Positions 16,374-24,622 of a stretch of 64,000 bases of DNA are shown here, in pieces (the stretch's first letter is position 1; every line of letters begins with the position of its first letter). The position numbers and the translations under genes are program-made. Source of the DNA: CAVVJA01 sp963801715 (lineage in GTDB: Bacteria; Actinomycetota; Actinomycetes; Mycobacteriales; Jatrophihabitantaceae); NCBI GenBank assembly GCA_963801715.1, contig CAWDGB010000005.1, positions 272,414 through 336,413 of the forward strand, given 5' to 3'. Below the pieces are notes generated by a model. That model saw only the letters and a program-made list of their open reading frames with translations, had not been told where the DNA came from and did not search any database.

Positions 16374-16565
16374 GAACGACCGATCGGTCTAACACGACGA
16401 CGCCGACATCCTCGGCGCGCTATCCGAACGGACCGTGCTTGAGGCACTTTCGCTGGTAATAGCGGCAAGACAATGTCTGACAGCCACTGATTGTTCATGC
16501 CGTTCTTTTGACCAGGCCCTGTGAGTGCTTCTCGCACGTAGTCGCACGAGTCGGTTGACGTCGGC

Positions 16566-19500
16566 CTATTGCACCCACATTTGGTCGAAGATCAGGTAGC
16601 CGAGGGGCGTGCGCGTGTAGTTCCGGAGGCGGGGTGAGATCAGTGCGTCCGCCTTCCAGGTCGTGGTGAAGATGGCGGGCGAGGCGTCGGTGACCTTCTG
16701 GTCGACCTGCTGCCAAAGCACGTTGGCGGCGGCGGGATCGGTGGTGTCAAGTGCGTAGGCCCGTTTAGCCAAGTTGTCGATATCGGGGTCGCAGAACCCG
16801 CTGACGTTGAGATTCCCGGTGCTATTCGGCACGAAATCCGGGCACGAGAACCGCGGGGTGTAGAAGTTGTCGGGAACCGGGAAGTCGGCCTGCCAGCCGA
16901 GGGCGTAGAACATCTGCACCCTGTTCGAGGACTCACGGTAGAAGTCCAGCGGGTCGATCTGTTCCGGCTTCGGTGGGACCGTGCGCACCGTCACCTTGTA
17001 CCCGAGCTTCGCGAGCAAGCCGGCGAAGTATTCGGAGCGGGCGACCCATTTTTGGTCGAACGCGTTCACGTCGACCGTCACATGCTGGCCTCTCGTCCCG
17101 GACTGGGTGATCAGCTGCTGTGCTGTGGTCAGGTTGGGTCCGGCGTAGTGACCGGTGGAGTCGAGGACGCCGAACGGGCAGTAGTCGTGATGGGCGGGGA
17201 AGTTCGGCGGGAGTAGCTGGCAGGTAGGGGTGGTGAGCTCCGGGCCACCGGTGCGCCGGACCAGTTCGTTGCGGTCGGTGGCGTAGTTGACCGCGCGACG
17301 CGCAAGCACGTTGTTGAACGGCGGTACGCGGGTGTTGAACTCCTCGATATCGGTAAGTGGCTGCGGGTCCGAACGCAGCAGAGTCGGATGCTGATGATGG
17401 AGGTTTTCGAGGACCGATGCGGTGTTTGCCCCGAAGGCACGCTCGTCGAGCTCGACGACGTCCCCGCCGCCGCTGAGCACGCCGGTGACGGCCTGCGCGT
17501 TGGTTGCGAGCCGCCATGTGATGACGTTCGGGAAGCCGTCGGGCTGAGCGGCGAAGGACCACTGATGGAAATACGGGTTGCGGACGAGGGTGAGGCTCTT
17601 GCCCTTGACGTAGTTGACGATCTTGTACGGTCCGGTGCCTGGTGGCGGCGTCGGCCACTCCTGGGCCCAGAGACTGGTCTGCGGGATGGCGTAGTCGAAC
17701 CACGTCAGGTCGTCGAGGAAGTAGGGGTCGGGCGTACGCAGGTGGAACGACACCGTTCCGGCCGTATCGTCGGCATGGACGCCGCCCTTGAGGTCGCAAG
17801 GCTTCCCGGGCCGCTGGATGCAGTCCTCGGCGCCCATGACGGACTCGAACAACGACGGGTTGCTGTTCGGTAGGACGAGCGCCCGCTCCATGCTCCGTTC
17901 GAAGTCCGACGCCTTGACGTAGCTGCCATTCGAGTAGCGGATTCCTTTGTGCAGCGTGAACGTGTATGTGCGGCCGCTGTCGGTCGGAACCGGTATTCGA
18001 GTGGCGAGATCGGGCACCAGGATGTTGCCGGCGGAACCGCTGAGCGGTCGGAACGCCACGAGCCCGTCGTAGACAGGTCGCACTATTTGGGCTAAATCCG
18101 CGACGTACGCGTCGTTCGGGTCGAGGTTGACATACGCCGTGGACATCTCCTGGGCGAACACCGTGAGTGTGCCGCCGCGATGACCGGCCCCGGTGGAGGC
18201 ATGGGTGGTTGCCCATACCGTCTTGCCTACCAGCACGAGGCCGGCCGGCACCGCGCCAACCGCGATCGTCCGGCGGACTTGATCGGTTCGCTCGTCGATC
18301 TGGGTCACCGCTCCGCCGAACTCGTCGGCGACCCAGACGGCCGACCCGGCGGCGATTATCGAGCTCGGCCCGTCACCAACCTTGATCGTGTGTACCGACC
18401 GCCCGGTGTCGGGGTCTATGCGATCCACGGTGAGGTCGAGCTGGTTGGCGACCCAGACCCCTGTCGAGGTGATCGCGATCGCGGCCGGACCCGCCCCGAC
18501 CGGAATGGGATTGGCAACCTGGACCGGATTCGTGTCCGTGAGGACCCGGGTCACAGACCTGCCGGTGCCGTTGGCGACCCACACCGAGTGGGCGTCCACC
18601 GCTAGGCCGTCCGGTCCGGCCCCGACCCGCACAGGTGGCCCGGTCGTGCCGGTGACCGGATCGATGCGCTGGATCGTGTCGTCGCCGCTGTTGGCCACCC
18701 AGACTCCGCTCGGACCGGCGGCGATGGCGGCGGGCACATTGCCCACCGGGATGCGATCGACCTCGGTACCGGAGTCCACGTTGATTCGCGAGACGCTGCC
18801 GTCGCCGGAGCTAGCGACCCACACGTCGTCGTGTGTCACGGCAATTGCCACGGGTTGGGCGTGGACTGTGATTGTCTGAGTGACGGTGTGCGTATCTGGG
18901 TCGATGCGCGACACTGTGCCGTCTCCCGTGTTGGCGACCCAGATCGAACCGGCTCCATAGGCGATGCCGGACGGAGACTGCCCGACCGGCACCGCGTTGT
19001 GCAGGCTGCCGTCGTCGCTGATGCCGCCGGCGCTATTCGCAGGCAGTGCCGACAGGCTCGACCGCGGCTTCTGCGAGACCACAACGACCGAAACGAGAGT
19101 GGCGGTGCTTGCTGCAACCAGGGCGCACGCGCCAAGGAGCCACGAGCGTCGCCGGTACCAAGGCCGGCGGCGCGGCAGGTCGGCCGCCCCGGCCTCGGCG
19201 TCCTTTTCGGGGGCCTCTGAATGCCCCGTCCAGTCCAGGGCGGGGTCGTGGTTGAGCACCTGCCGATGCAGGCGCTGCAGCGACTCGCTCGGGTCAACGC
19301 CGAGCTCGTCTGCCAGCTGTCGACGCAGCCGGTCGTAGCCGCTTAGGGCCTCGGACTGCCGCCCGCACCGGTAAAGCGCCAGCATCCGCCGCTCGTGTAA
19401 CTGCTCACGTAGCGGGTACTGCGCCGTCAGTTCATCCAGCTGCCCGATCACCGCAGCGTGATGCCCGGCCGCGAGCTCACAGTCGATCTCCGCCTCGAAT

Positions 19501-20024
19501 GCCCCGAGCCGCTGCTCGGTGAGCCGCGCGGCGACCGGCGCCACGAAACCGAAGTCGGCTAAGTCGGCGAGGACGCCGCCGCGCCACAGTCCGAGTCCTC
19601 GGCGCAACTCGGCGCTCGCCGCAGCGACATTCCCGGATGCAAGCAGCCGCTGACTTGTCTCCACGGCCTGCCCGAACCGCTCGGCGTCCACAGCATCTGG
19701 CGCGAAGACGAGCCGGTAACGCCCGTTCTCCGTGACCAGCACCTGCCCTGGAGCGCCACGACCTCGGTCAGGTTCGAGTGCCTTGCGCAGATGGAACACA
19801 TAGGTCTGAATGGTGGCGGCAAAGCCATTCGGCGGGCGCTCGCCCCACAGCATGTCCGCCAGCTGCTCGGTCGATGCCCCGCTCGAACCCGCAACAAGCA
19901 ACCGAGCCAGGATGGCACGCTGCTGGCGACCGCCCAACGCTACAACGGAGCCTCCGCTCGTAACACGCAGCGGACCGAGTATCGCGAACGCAAGCGTGCG
20001 ATCAGCCGTCGACAGCACGGACAT
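16566..20024 (-). CDS. Membrane-spanning fusion: SARP/BTAD regulator, YVTN beta-propeller and family-5 solute-binding domain
   Basis: A predicted 1152-residue protein. Residues about 10-95 are an OmpR-like winged helix (FAILGPLRVTSGG, then STEQLADMLWGERPP) and about 100-250 a bacterial transcriptional activator domain, together as in SARP/AfsR regulators. A basic patch RRRPWYRRR and one hydrophobic segment (WLLGACALVAASTATLVSVVVV) would cross the membrane. Then come six clear propeller repeats of the form VWVANsGDdTIqRID and an ABC family-5 (oligopeptide/nickel-type) binding domain to the end. The topology predicts DNA binding inside and ligand binding outside in one chain. The start is ATG at 20024, with GGGGGAGG upstream. 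No transporter permease is adjacent. Confidence 0.85.
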   Translation of the reverse strand: MSVLSTADRTLAFAILGPLRVTSGGSVVALGGRQQRAILARLLVAGSSGASTEQLADMLWGERPPNGFAATIQTYVFHLRKALEPDRGRGAPGQVLVTENGRYRLVFAPDAVDAERFGQAVETSQRLLASGNVAAASAELRRGLGLWRGGVLADLADFGFVAPVAARLTEQRLGAFEAEIDCELAAGHHAAVIGQLDELTAQYPLREQLHERRMLALYRCGRQSEALSGYDRLRRQLADELGVDPSESLQRLHRQVLNHDPALDWTGHSEAPEKDAEAGAADLPRRRPWYRRRSWLLGACALVAASTATLVSVVVVSQKPRSSLSALPANSAGGISDDGSLHNAVPVGQSPSGIAYGAGSIWVANTGDGTVSRIDPDTHTVTQTITVHAQPVAIAVTHDDVWVASSGDGSVSRINVDSGTEVDRIPVGNVPAAIAAGPSGVWVANSGDDTIQRIDPVTGTTGPPVRVGAGPDGLAVDAHSVWVANGTGRSVTRVLTDTNPVQVANPIPVGAGPAAIAITSTGVWVANQLDLTVDRIDPDTGRSVHTIKVGDGPSSIIAAGSAVWVADEFGGAVTQIDERTDQVRRTIAVGAVPAGLVLVGKTVWATTHASTGAGHRGGTLTVFAQEMSTAYVNLDPNDAYVADLAQIVRPVYDGLVAFRPLSGSAGNILVPDLATRIPVPTDSGRTYTFTLHKGIRYSNGSYVKASDFERSMERALVLPNSNPSLFESVMGAEDCIQRPGKPCDLKGGVHADDTAGTVSFHLRTPDPYFLDDLTWFDYAIPQTSLWAQEWPTPPPGTGPYKIVNYVKGKSLTLVRNPYFHQWSFAAQPDGFPNVITWRLATNAQAVTGVLSGGGDVVELDERAFGANTASVLENLHHQHPTLLRSDPQPLTDIEEFNTRVPPFNNVLARRAVNYATDRNELVRRTGGPELTTPTCQLLPPNFPAHHDYCPFGVLDSTGHYAGPNLTTAQQLITQSGTRGQHVTVDVNAFDQKWVARSEYFAGLLAKLGYKVTVRTVPPKPEQIDPLDFYRESSNRVQMFYALGWQADFPVPDNFYTPRFSCPDFVPNSTGNLNVSGFCDPDIDNLAKRAYALDTTDPAAANVLWQQVDQKVTDASPAIFTTTWKADALISPRLRNYTRTPLGYLIFDQMWVQ

Positions 20025-20215
20025 CGCACACAGCGCCTCCCCCAGGGGATGGGCCGAGAATAGCGGCCTGAGGCGCCTCCGAGACGTTCCAAGCCGGATC
20101 CAAGCGGTGATACAAGGCGAAATTGAGACATCTCCTACCAGGCGGCGCTCCACTCATGGCTGTCAGGTCACCGCCGGTGCAGCCAAGCACCGGGGCCCGG
20201 AAAAGGAGCACCGCC

Positions 20216-20494
20216 ATGACAACCATCCACCGCATCGCCACCAGCACCGTCGCGGCACTCGCCATCGTCGCCGCCTACCTGCTGACCGCCTCGGCCGCGT
20301 CGGCATCTCGGCAACCACTCGGACCCGACAACCCGTTCTCGGGACAGCCACAAACCGGCTCGGGCGGCACGACAACAATCGTGACCACGGGCTCGCCGTG
20401 GTGGACGTTCGTCCTCGTTGCGGCCGCCAGCATTGCCTTCGCCCTCTGCCTCTCGGTCCTGGTCGGGAGGCTGCGCCAAGCCAGGCATGCGTAA
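20216..20494 (+). CDS. Small secreted protein with C-terminal membrane helix
   Basis: A 92-residue protein, not recognised as a family. Residues 1-31 look like a signal peptide (basic start, VAALAIVAAYLLTASAASA with an A-x-A site). A polar Gly/Thr-rich stretch follows, then a second hydrophobic helix WTFVLVAAASIAFALCLSVLV with a basic tail RLRQARHA. Mature topology would be a short outward segment anchored at its C-terminus. The ATG at 20216 has AAAAGGAG before it. It is divergent from the large regulator/solute-binding fusion, with 191 bases between, so it is a candidate target or partner of that protein. Confidence 0.65.
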   Translation: MTTIHRIATSTVAALAIVAAYLLTASAASASRQPLGPDNPFSGQPQTGSGGTTTIVTTGSPWWTFVLVAAASIAFALCLSVLVGRLRQARHA

Positions 20495-20514
20495 CCGCAG
20501 GCTGATCGTTCACG

Positions 20515-20545
20515 GCGCCGCTCCCGTAGCTCGCAGGAGCGGCGC
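20515..20545 (+). terminator. Hairpin after the small membrane protein gene
   Basis: A perfect 10-bp stem, GCGCCGCTCC with GGAGCGGCGC, and an 11-base loop lies 20 bases after the stop codon. There is no T-run, as is common for actinobacterial terminators. Confidence 0.5.
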
Positions 20546-20831
20546 TGCGTACATCGACTGTCTCGGTTGCAAGCCGGCCATTGTCCTTCTGCCGTGTTCG
20601 AATCACAGGACGTCCGAACCCGAGCAGCTGGTGATCTCAATGCCGACGAGCTGTGGGGCAACGCTGCGGGCGGGATCGACGGCGGCTCGCCATGATCGGG
20701 CGGGCGGCCGTCGTCCGCTCGTTTCTCATGGCTGGGGCAGGTTTGGGCACGTCGCGGTTTCCCACAGCCTGTCCGAGGTTCTGAAGACCACTCAGATCCT
20801 CGTAGTCCCCGGAAATCTTGGCCAGAACCTG
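20546..20831. other. Intergenic stretch before tRNA-Gly, nothing recognised
   Basis: About 290 bases with only unsupported short open frames. It lies downstream of both the hairpin on the plus strand and the 3' end of the minus-strand tRNA, so it probably serves as a convergent terminator zone. Confidence 0.35.
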
Positions 20832-20902
20832 AGCGGGTGACGGGAATCGAACCCGCACTGTCAGCTTGGGAAGCTGATGTTCTGCCATTGAACTACACCC
20901 GC
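20832..20902 (-). tRNA. tRNA-Gly(CCC)
   Basis: A 71-base cloverleaf on the minus strand. The acceptor stem is GCGGGTG with CACCCGC and discriminator T, and the anticodon stem TCAGC/GCTGA closes the loop TTCCCAA, giving anticodon CCC. The T arm is GCGGG-TTCGATT-CCCGT. CCA is not encoded, so the CCA-adding enzyme at 27808 is needed to finish it. It decodes GGG codons. Confidence 0.95.
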
Positions 20903-20950
20903 AGACGGGCGCCAGCGTACCTGAATCGGCAAATGTCTTAGTCGAACGCG

Positions 20951-21466
20951 TCAGGGGCCGGTGACGCCGTCGATGCGCTCACGTAGCAGGTCAGCATGTC
21001 CGTTGTGGCGGGCGTACTCGCCGATCATGTGCAGGTAGACGAACCGCAGGGAACATTCCTCACCGTCCAGCGGGAACGTATCGTCCAGCGACGCTCCAGC
21101 GACGGCGGCGTCGGCCCGCCGGAACTCGTCGAGCAACCGGGCGTAATCGGTCGAGGCACGCGCGGGATCGAGGTCGTCGAAGTCGGCATCCGCTCCGAGG
21201 GCCGGGTCGTACAGGGGGTCCAGGTTCTCGCCCGCGAATCGTTCTCGAAACCAGCGTCGCTCCACCTTCGCTACGTGGCGCAGCAAGCCAAGCAGCGACA
21301 GGGACGACGGAGGAACCGCTCGGCGGGCCAGCTCCGCTCCGGTGAGACCGGCACACCGACGCAGCAGAACTGACCGCTGATAGGCCAGGTAACCCGGGAG
21401 CATCGACCACTCATCATCGACGAGGGACCCTTCGACCTGATCGACATCAGGCGCACGCCAGACCAT
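20951..21466 (-). CDS. DinB-family (DUF664) protein
   Basis: A 171-residue four-helix-bundle protein and paralogue of the product at 2963-3520. The common motifs are SLLGLLRHVAKVERRWF with the metal-site His, and RFVYLHMIGEYARHNGHADLLRERIDGVTG at the C-terminus with the remaining histidines. Family members are metal-dependent and often use mycothiol or bacillithiol. I chose ATG at 21466, since the upstream open frame to 21514 adds 16 residues without homology; no ribosome site is clear, so the message may be leaderless. The tRNA-Gly gene lies just downstream on the same strand. Confidence 0.8.
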   Translation of the reverse strand: MVWRAPDVDQVEGSLVDDEWSMLPGYLAYQRSVLLRRCAGLTGAELARRAVPPSSLSLLGLLRHVAKVERRWFRERFAGENLDPLYDPALGADADFDDLDPARASTDYARLLDEFRRADAAVAGASLDDTFPLDGEECSLRFVYLHMIGEYARHNGHADLLRERIDGVTGP

Positions 21467-21523
21467 GCCGACATCATGGCGCGCCGTCGAGTGGTCGAAC
21501 GATGGTCCGAGCAACCAGGCGAT

Positions 21524-21892
21524 CTAATGCCGCGGCCGCAGCGGCAAAAGCAACTCGGCTATCCAGCTGAAGAGCGCGATCAGGATCCCGCCAAGCAAGG
21601 CCGACCAAAAATTGTCGATGCTCAGATCACTCGACAGCCCGGCAGTGATCGCCAGCAGGGCCGCATTGATGATGATCAGGAACAATCCGAGGGTAAGAAC
21701 GATCAGCGGCAGGCTGAGCAGAGTCAGGAGCGGGCCGACGATCAGGTTCACCAGCGAGAAAAGCACCGCGATCCACAACAACGTGCCGAATCCGCCTGTC
21801 ACGTGGATGCCGGAGATGATGTTCGCAACGATGCCGATGATCACCGCCAGGATGACGAGGCGGAGCGCAAGTCGTGCCAACCATGCCACCAT
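21524..21892 (-). CDS. Phage-holin-4 superfamily (Mycobacterium-type) membrane protein
   Basis: A 122-residue integral membrane protein with four hydrophobic helices: LALRLVILAVIIGIVANIISGI; LLWIAVLFSLVNLIVGPLLTLLSLPLIVLTLGLFLIIINAALLAI, which covers two; and WSALLGGILIALFSWIAELLL. The pattern VNLIVGPLLTLLSLPLIVLTLGLFLIIINA is the hallmark of the PF04020-type holin-like family. Despite the family name, chromosomal copies are not linked to phage. The ATG at 21892 follows a short gap from the neighbouring genes. The function is unknown, possibly envelope related. Confidence 0.82.
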   Translation of the reverse strand: MVAWLARLALRLVILAVIIGIVANIISGIHVTGGFGTLLWIAVLFSLVNLIVGPLLTLLSLPLIVLTLGLFLIIINAALLAITAGLSSDLSIDNFWSALLGGILIALFSWIAELLLPLRPRH

Positions 21893-21962
21893 GACTGCAC
21901 CCTAATGCTCGGCGCTGGGGGTTTCGTGTCACCTAGCCGCGCGACGATCTTGGGTCTGCCGA

Positions 21963-22727
21963 TCACATCCAGGTGACGCTCATCCGCGCCCAGTCGTCGA
22001 GAACAGCTCGATCGCCGTCCACGGTGAATGCTGCGGGGCGATGCCAGGACCAGAGATAGACGTCGTGCGGTGACCCGCTAACTGCGCACCGAGCAGCAAC
22101 GCCGGCATCCGCCGCCTCCGCGGCGTCGAAGTCGGTCGTGTCGATGCCGGACGGACCTATCCAGATCCGACGCATCGACGCACCAGCCGGGCGTACTTCG
22201 ATGATCTTCGGTGGGTCGGCGGTCGGCCCGCCCCGGCCGCGGCGCACGGCGAACGAATAGAGCAGTTCGTCCAGTCCGTCCAAGGCGAATGCGTCACCGC
22301 AGTGCGACACGTCACCACCAGCCGCGAGCTCCGCGTCGACTCGATGGATCGCCGTCTCGTGCGCCTGGCGCCGGGCCCAGGAGGCCAGCGGCGTCGGCGC
22401 CGGAAGGAAGGACCAGAACGACACGGTTGGGTCGGCGTTTTGCAGGGTTCGCACGAGGTTGGCATGCCCGGAGCGGAACCAGTCCAGCAGCTCGGCATCG
22501 GGCGGTCCAGAACCCACCGCCGCGTGGGTCTCGCGGTCCGACCGACTGAGCGCGCCACCGACGATGGCTGCGGCCCATCGGTGCACGCCACCGACGTGGG
22601 TCACCAGATCACGGAGCGCCCAACCCGGGCAGGACGGAACCGGGGCGTCCCAGGCCGTCCCGCTCGCTACGTCGGCTAACCGCCGTCCCTCGTGGTCGAG
22701 GGCTTCGATGTGTTCGCCGACCTCCAC
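21963..22727 (-). CDS. Maleylpyruvate isomerase-family mycothiol-dependent protein
   Basis: A 254-residue protein with an N-terminal DinB-like helical domain (ALDHEGRRLADVASGTAWDAPVPSCPGWALRDLVTHVGGVHRWAAAIV). The CPGW...DLVTHVGGVHRW motif carries the metal-binding histidines, and a C-terminal MDMPI domain includes WARRQAHETAIHRVDAELAAG and DVYLWSWHRP. The family takes mycothiol as cofactor in actinobacteria. It starts three bases after the ilvE stop, so the two are co-transcribed. The substrate is not known, and any link with branched-chain amino acid metabolism would be inferred only from position. Confidence 0.85.
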   Translation of the reverse strand: MEVGEHIEALDHEGRRLADVASGTAWDAPVPSCPGWALRDLVTHVGGVHRWAAAIVGGALSRSDRETHAAVGSGPPDAELLDWFRSGHANLVRTLQNADPTVSFWSFLPAPTPLASWARRQAHETAIHRVDAELAAGGDVSHCGDAFALDGLDELLYSFAVRRGRGGPTADPPKIIEVRPAGASMRRIWIGPSGIDTTDFDAAEAADAGVAARCAVSGSPHDVYLWSWHRPAAFTVDGDRAVLDDWARMSVTWM

Positions 22728-22730
22728 CCG

Positions 22731-23819
22731 TCAGACCAGCTTGCGCATCCAGCCATGCGGGTCGGGGGCGTGGCCGGTCTGCACAGCGAGCAGTGCTTCC
22801 CGAAGCTGCGTGGTGATCGGACCCGGCGTGCCGTCTCCGACGGTCCAGTCACCATGGGCACTCTTCACGAACCCGACCGGGGTTATGACCGCGGCGGTGC
22901 CGCACGCGAAGACCTCGGTGAGCACGCCCGACTCGTTACCGGCCTGCCAGTCGTCGGTGGAGATCTTGCCTTCCTCGGCGCTGTAACCGAGATCGCTGGC
23001 GACCGTCAGCAGCGTGTCCCGAGTGACGCCGGCCAGTAATGCGCCGTTGAGCGCCGGCGTGACGAGGCGGGCCTGCTCGCCCGAGCCGTACACGAAGTAC
23101 AGGTTCATGCCGCCCATCTCCTCGACCCACCGGTGCTCGGCGGAGTCGAGCCAAACGACCTGGTCACATCCCTTTTCCGCGGCCTGCGCCTGAGCGATCA
23201 GGGACGCGGCATAGTTTCCCGCGCATTTCGCCTCGCCCGTTCCGCCCGGTGCGGCCCGGGTGTACTCGGTCGACAACCACACCGAGACCGGCTGCACACC
23301 GCGCGGGAAGTACGGCCCTGCGGGCGAGGCGATGAGCAGATAGCTGTAGGCATTCGACGGACGGACGCCCAGGCCGATTTCGGTAGAGATCATGAACGGG
23401 CGCAAGTACAAGGACGCGTCCAGGCCGTCCGGCACCCAATCCCGATCGATCTCGAGCAACGACTGGATGGACTCGATGAAGGTGTCCTCTGGAAGCTCAG
23501 CCATCGCAAGCCGCCGCGCGGAACGACGGAACCGGGCCGCGTTGGCGTCTGGGCGGAATGACGCGATCGACCCGTCCGGCTGCCGGTATGCCTTGAGTCC
23601 TTCGAAGATCAACTGCCCGTAGTGCAGCGACATGGTGGCGGGATCGAGGGTCAGCGACCCGTAGGGCAGCACTTCGCCTTCTGTCCAGCCCGTGTCGAGC
23701 GTCCAGTCGATGCGCACCATGTGGTCGGTGAAATGGCGGCCGAAGCCGGGTTTCGCCAGGATGTCAGCCCGCTGTTGCCGGGAAACGGGATTCGGATTGC
23801 GGGTCACGCGGAACGCCAT
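22731..23819 (-). CDS. ilvE: Branched-chain amino acid aminotransferase
   Basis: A 362-residue fold-type IV PLP enzyme catalysing the last step of leucine, isoleucine and valine synthesis (transfer of amino groups from glutamate to branched 2-oxo acids). Evident family features are LHYGQLIFEGLKAYR, the catalytic Lys198 in GEAKCAGNYAASL, and VVWLDSAEHRWVEEMGGMNLYFVYG, typical of the actinobacterial IlvE group. The ATG at 23819 fits the family N-terminus (MAFRVTRNPNPVS); a longer frame to 23918 is not needed. It is divergent from padR and followed at three bases by the mycothiol-type isomerase. Confidence 0.95.
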   Translation of the reverse strand: MAFRVTRNPNPVSRQQRADILAKPGFGRHFTDHMVRIDWTLDTGWTEGEVLPYGSLTLDPATMSLHYGQLIFEGLKAYRQPDGSIASFRPDANAARFRRSARRLAMAELPEDTFIESIQSLLEIDRDWVPDGLDASLYLRPFMISTEIGLGVRPSNAYSYLLIASPAGPYFPRGVQPVSVWLSTEYTRAAPGGTGEAKCAGNYAASLIAQAQAAEKGCDQVVWLDSAEHRWVEEMGGMNLYFVYGSGEQARLVTPALNGALLAGVTRDTLLTVASDLGYSAEEGKISTDDWQAGNESGVLTEVFACGTAAVITPVGFVKSAHGDWTVGDGTPGPITTQLREALLAVQTGHAPDPHGWMRKLV

Positions 23820-23999
23820 AGTCGGACATCCTAGTAACGCGAAGGAGGAGAAGAGCCGTCCATTTCGGCGAAAGCGGCCGCTCGCGGACCCACCTGGCGC
23901 CGCGGCGGCCGCGGTCACTCTGGCCCGGATTCGAAGGGCATCGGCGGATCGCCGCGCTGAACAGCGGCTGAGCGTCGGCCTGACGTGACCTGTCGGCCT

Positions 24000-24020
24000 G
24001 ATGTATCGTCGTGATACATC
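24000..24020. promoter_or_regulatory. PadR operator upstream of padR-ino1
   Basis: A perfect inverted repeat GATGTATC-n5-GATACATC lies 25 bases before the padR start. It contains the ATGT...ACAT half-sites typical of PadR operators and overlaps where a -10 element would sit (GATACAT). It predicts self-repression of padR and control of ino1. Confidence 0.7.
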
Positions 24021-24045
24021 GGACTGACAGGTTCGGGGGATTCAG

Positions 24046-24603
24046 GTGCTCGAGATCGCTGTGCTGGGTCTGCTAGGCGAAAGCCCCATGCATGGGTACG
24101 AGCTGCGCAAGCGGCTATCGACCCTACTGGGCGCATTCCGGGCGTTCTCCTACGGCTCGCTATATCCGACGTTGCGACGGTTGTCCGAAGCAGGATGGAT
24201 CTCCGAGGAGACTTCGGACCTGGCAACCGGCGGCCGGTCGCGGCGAGGCAAGCGGGTGTATCAGCTCACCGCCGAGGGCAAGGAACGACTGGCCGAACTC
24301 CTCGCCGACGTCAGCCCCGACGCCTACGACGACGAGGGGTTCGGAGCTCGACTCGCGTTCTTCGCGCAAACCCGGTCCGACGTGCGGTTGCAGATCCTCG
24401 AAGGCCGCCGTCGGCGAGTAGAGGAGCGGCGGGACGGCATTCGCAGCGCGCTCGCCCGCACGAGCAAGCGGCTGGACCGCTACACGCTCCAGCTGCAGGA
24501 ACACGGCCTGGAGTCTGCGGACCGGGAAGTGCGCTGGCTCAACGAACTGATCGACCGGGAACAAACCGATACCAAGACCGACCCCAGGAACGACAGCAAG
24601 TGA
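24046..24603 (+). CDS. PadR-family transcriptional regulator
   Basis: A 185-residue regulator with a PadR winged helix (LEIAVLGLLGESPMHGYELRKRLSTLLGAFRAFSYGSLYPTLRRLSEAGWISEE, then YQLTAEGKERLAELL) and a long basic C-terminal helical region (QILEGRRRRVEERRDGIRSALARTSKRLDRY) for dimerisation. The GTG at 24046 is 25 bases after a PadR-type palindrome. Its stop is 20 bases before ino1, so this regulator most likely controls inositol phosphate synthesis, a link I infer from the operon. The inducing ligand is unknown. Confidence 0.88.
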   Translation: MLEIAVLGLLGESPMHGYELRKRLSTLLGAFRAFSYGSLYPTLRRLSEAGWISEETSDLATGGRSRRGKRVYQLTAEGKERLAELLADVSPDAYDDEGFGARLAFFAQTRSDVRLQILEGRRRRVEERRDGIRSALARTSKRLDRYTLQLQEHGLESADREVRWLNELIDREQTDTKTDPRNDSK

Positions 24604-24622
24604 TCGAACTGAAGGAGCTCAT

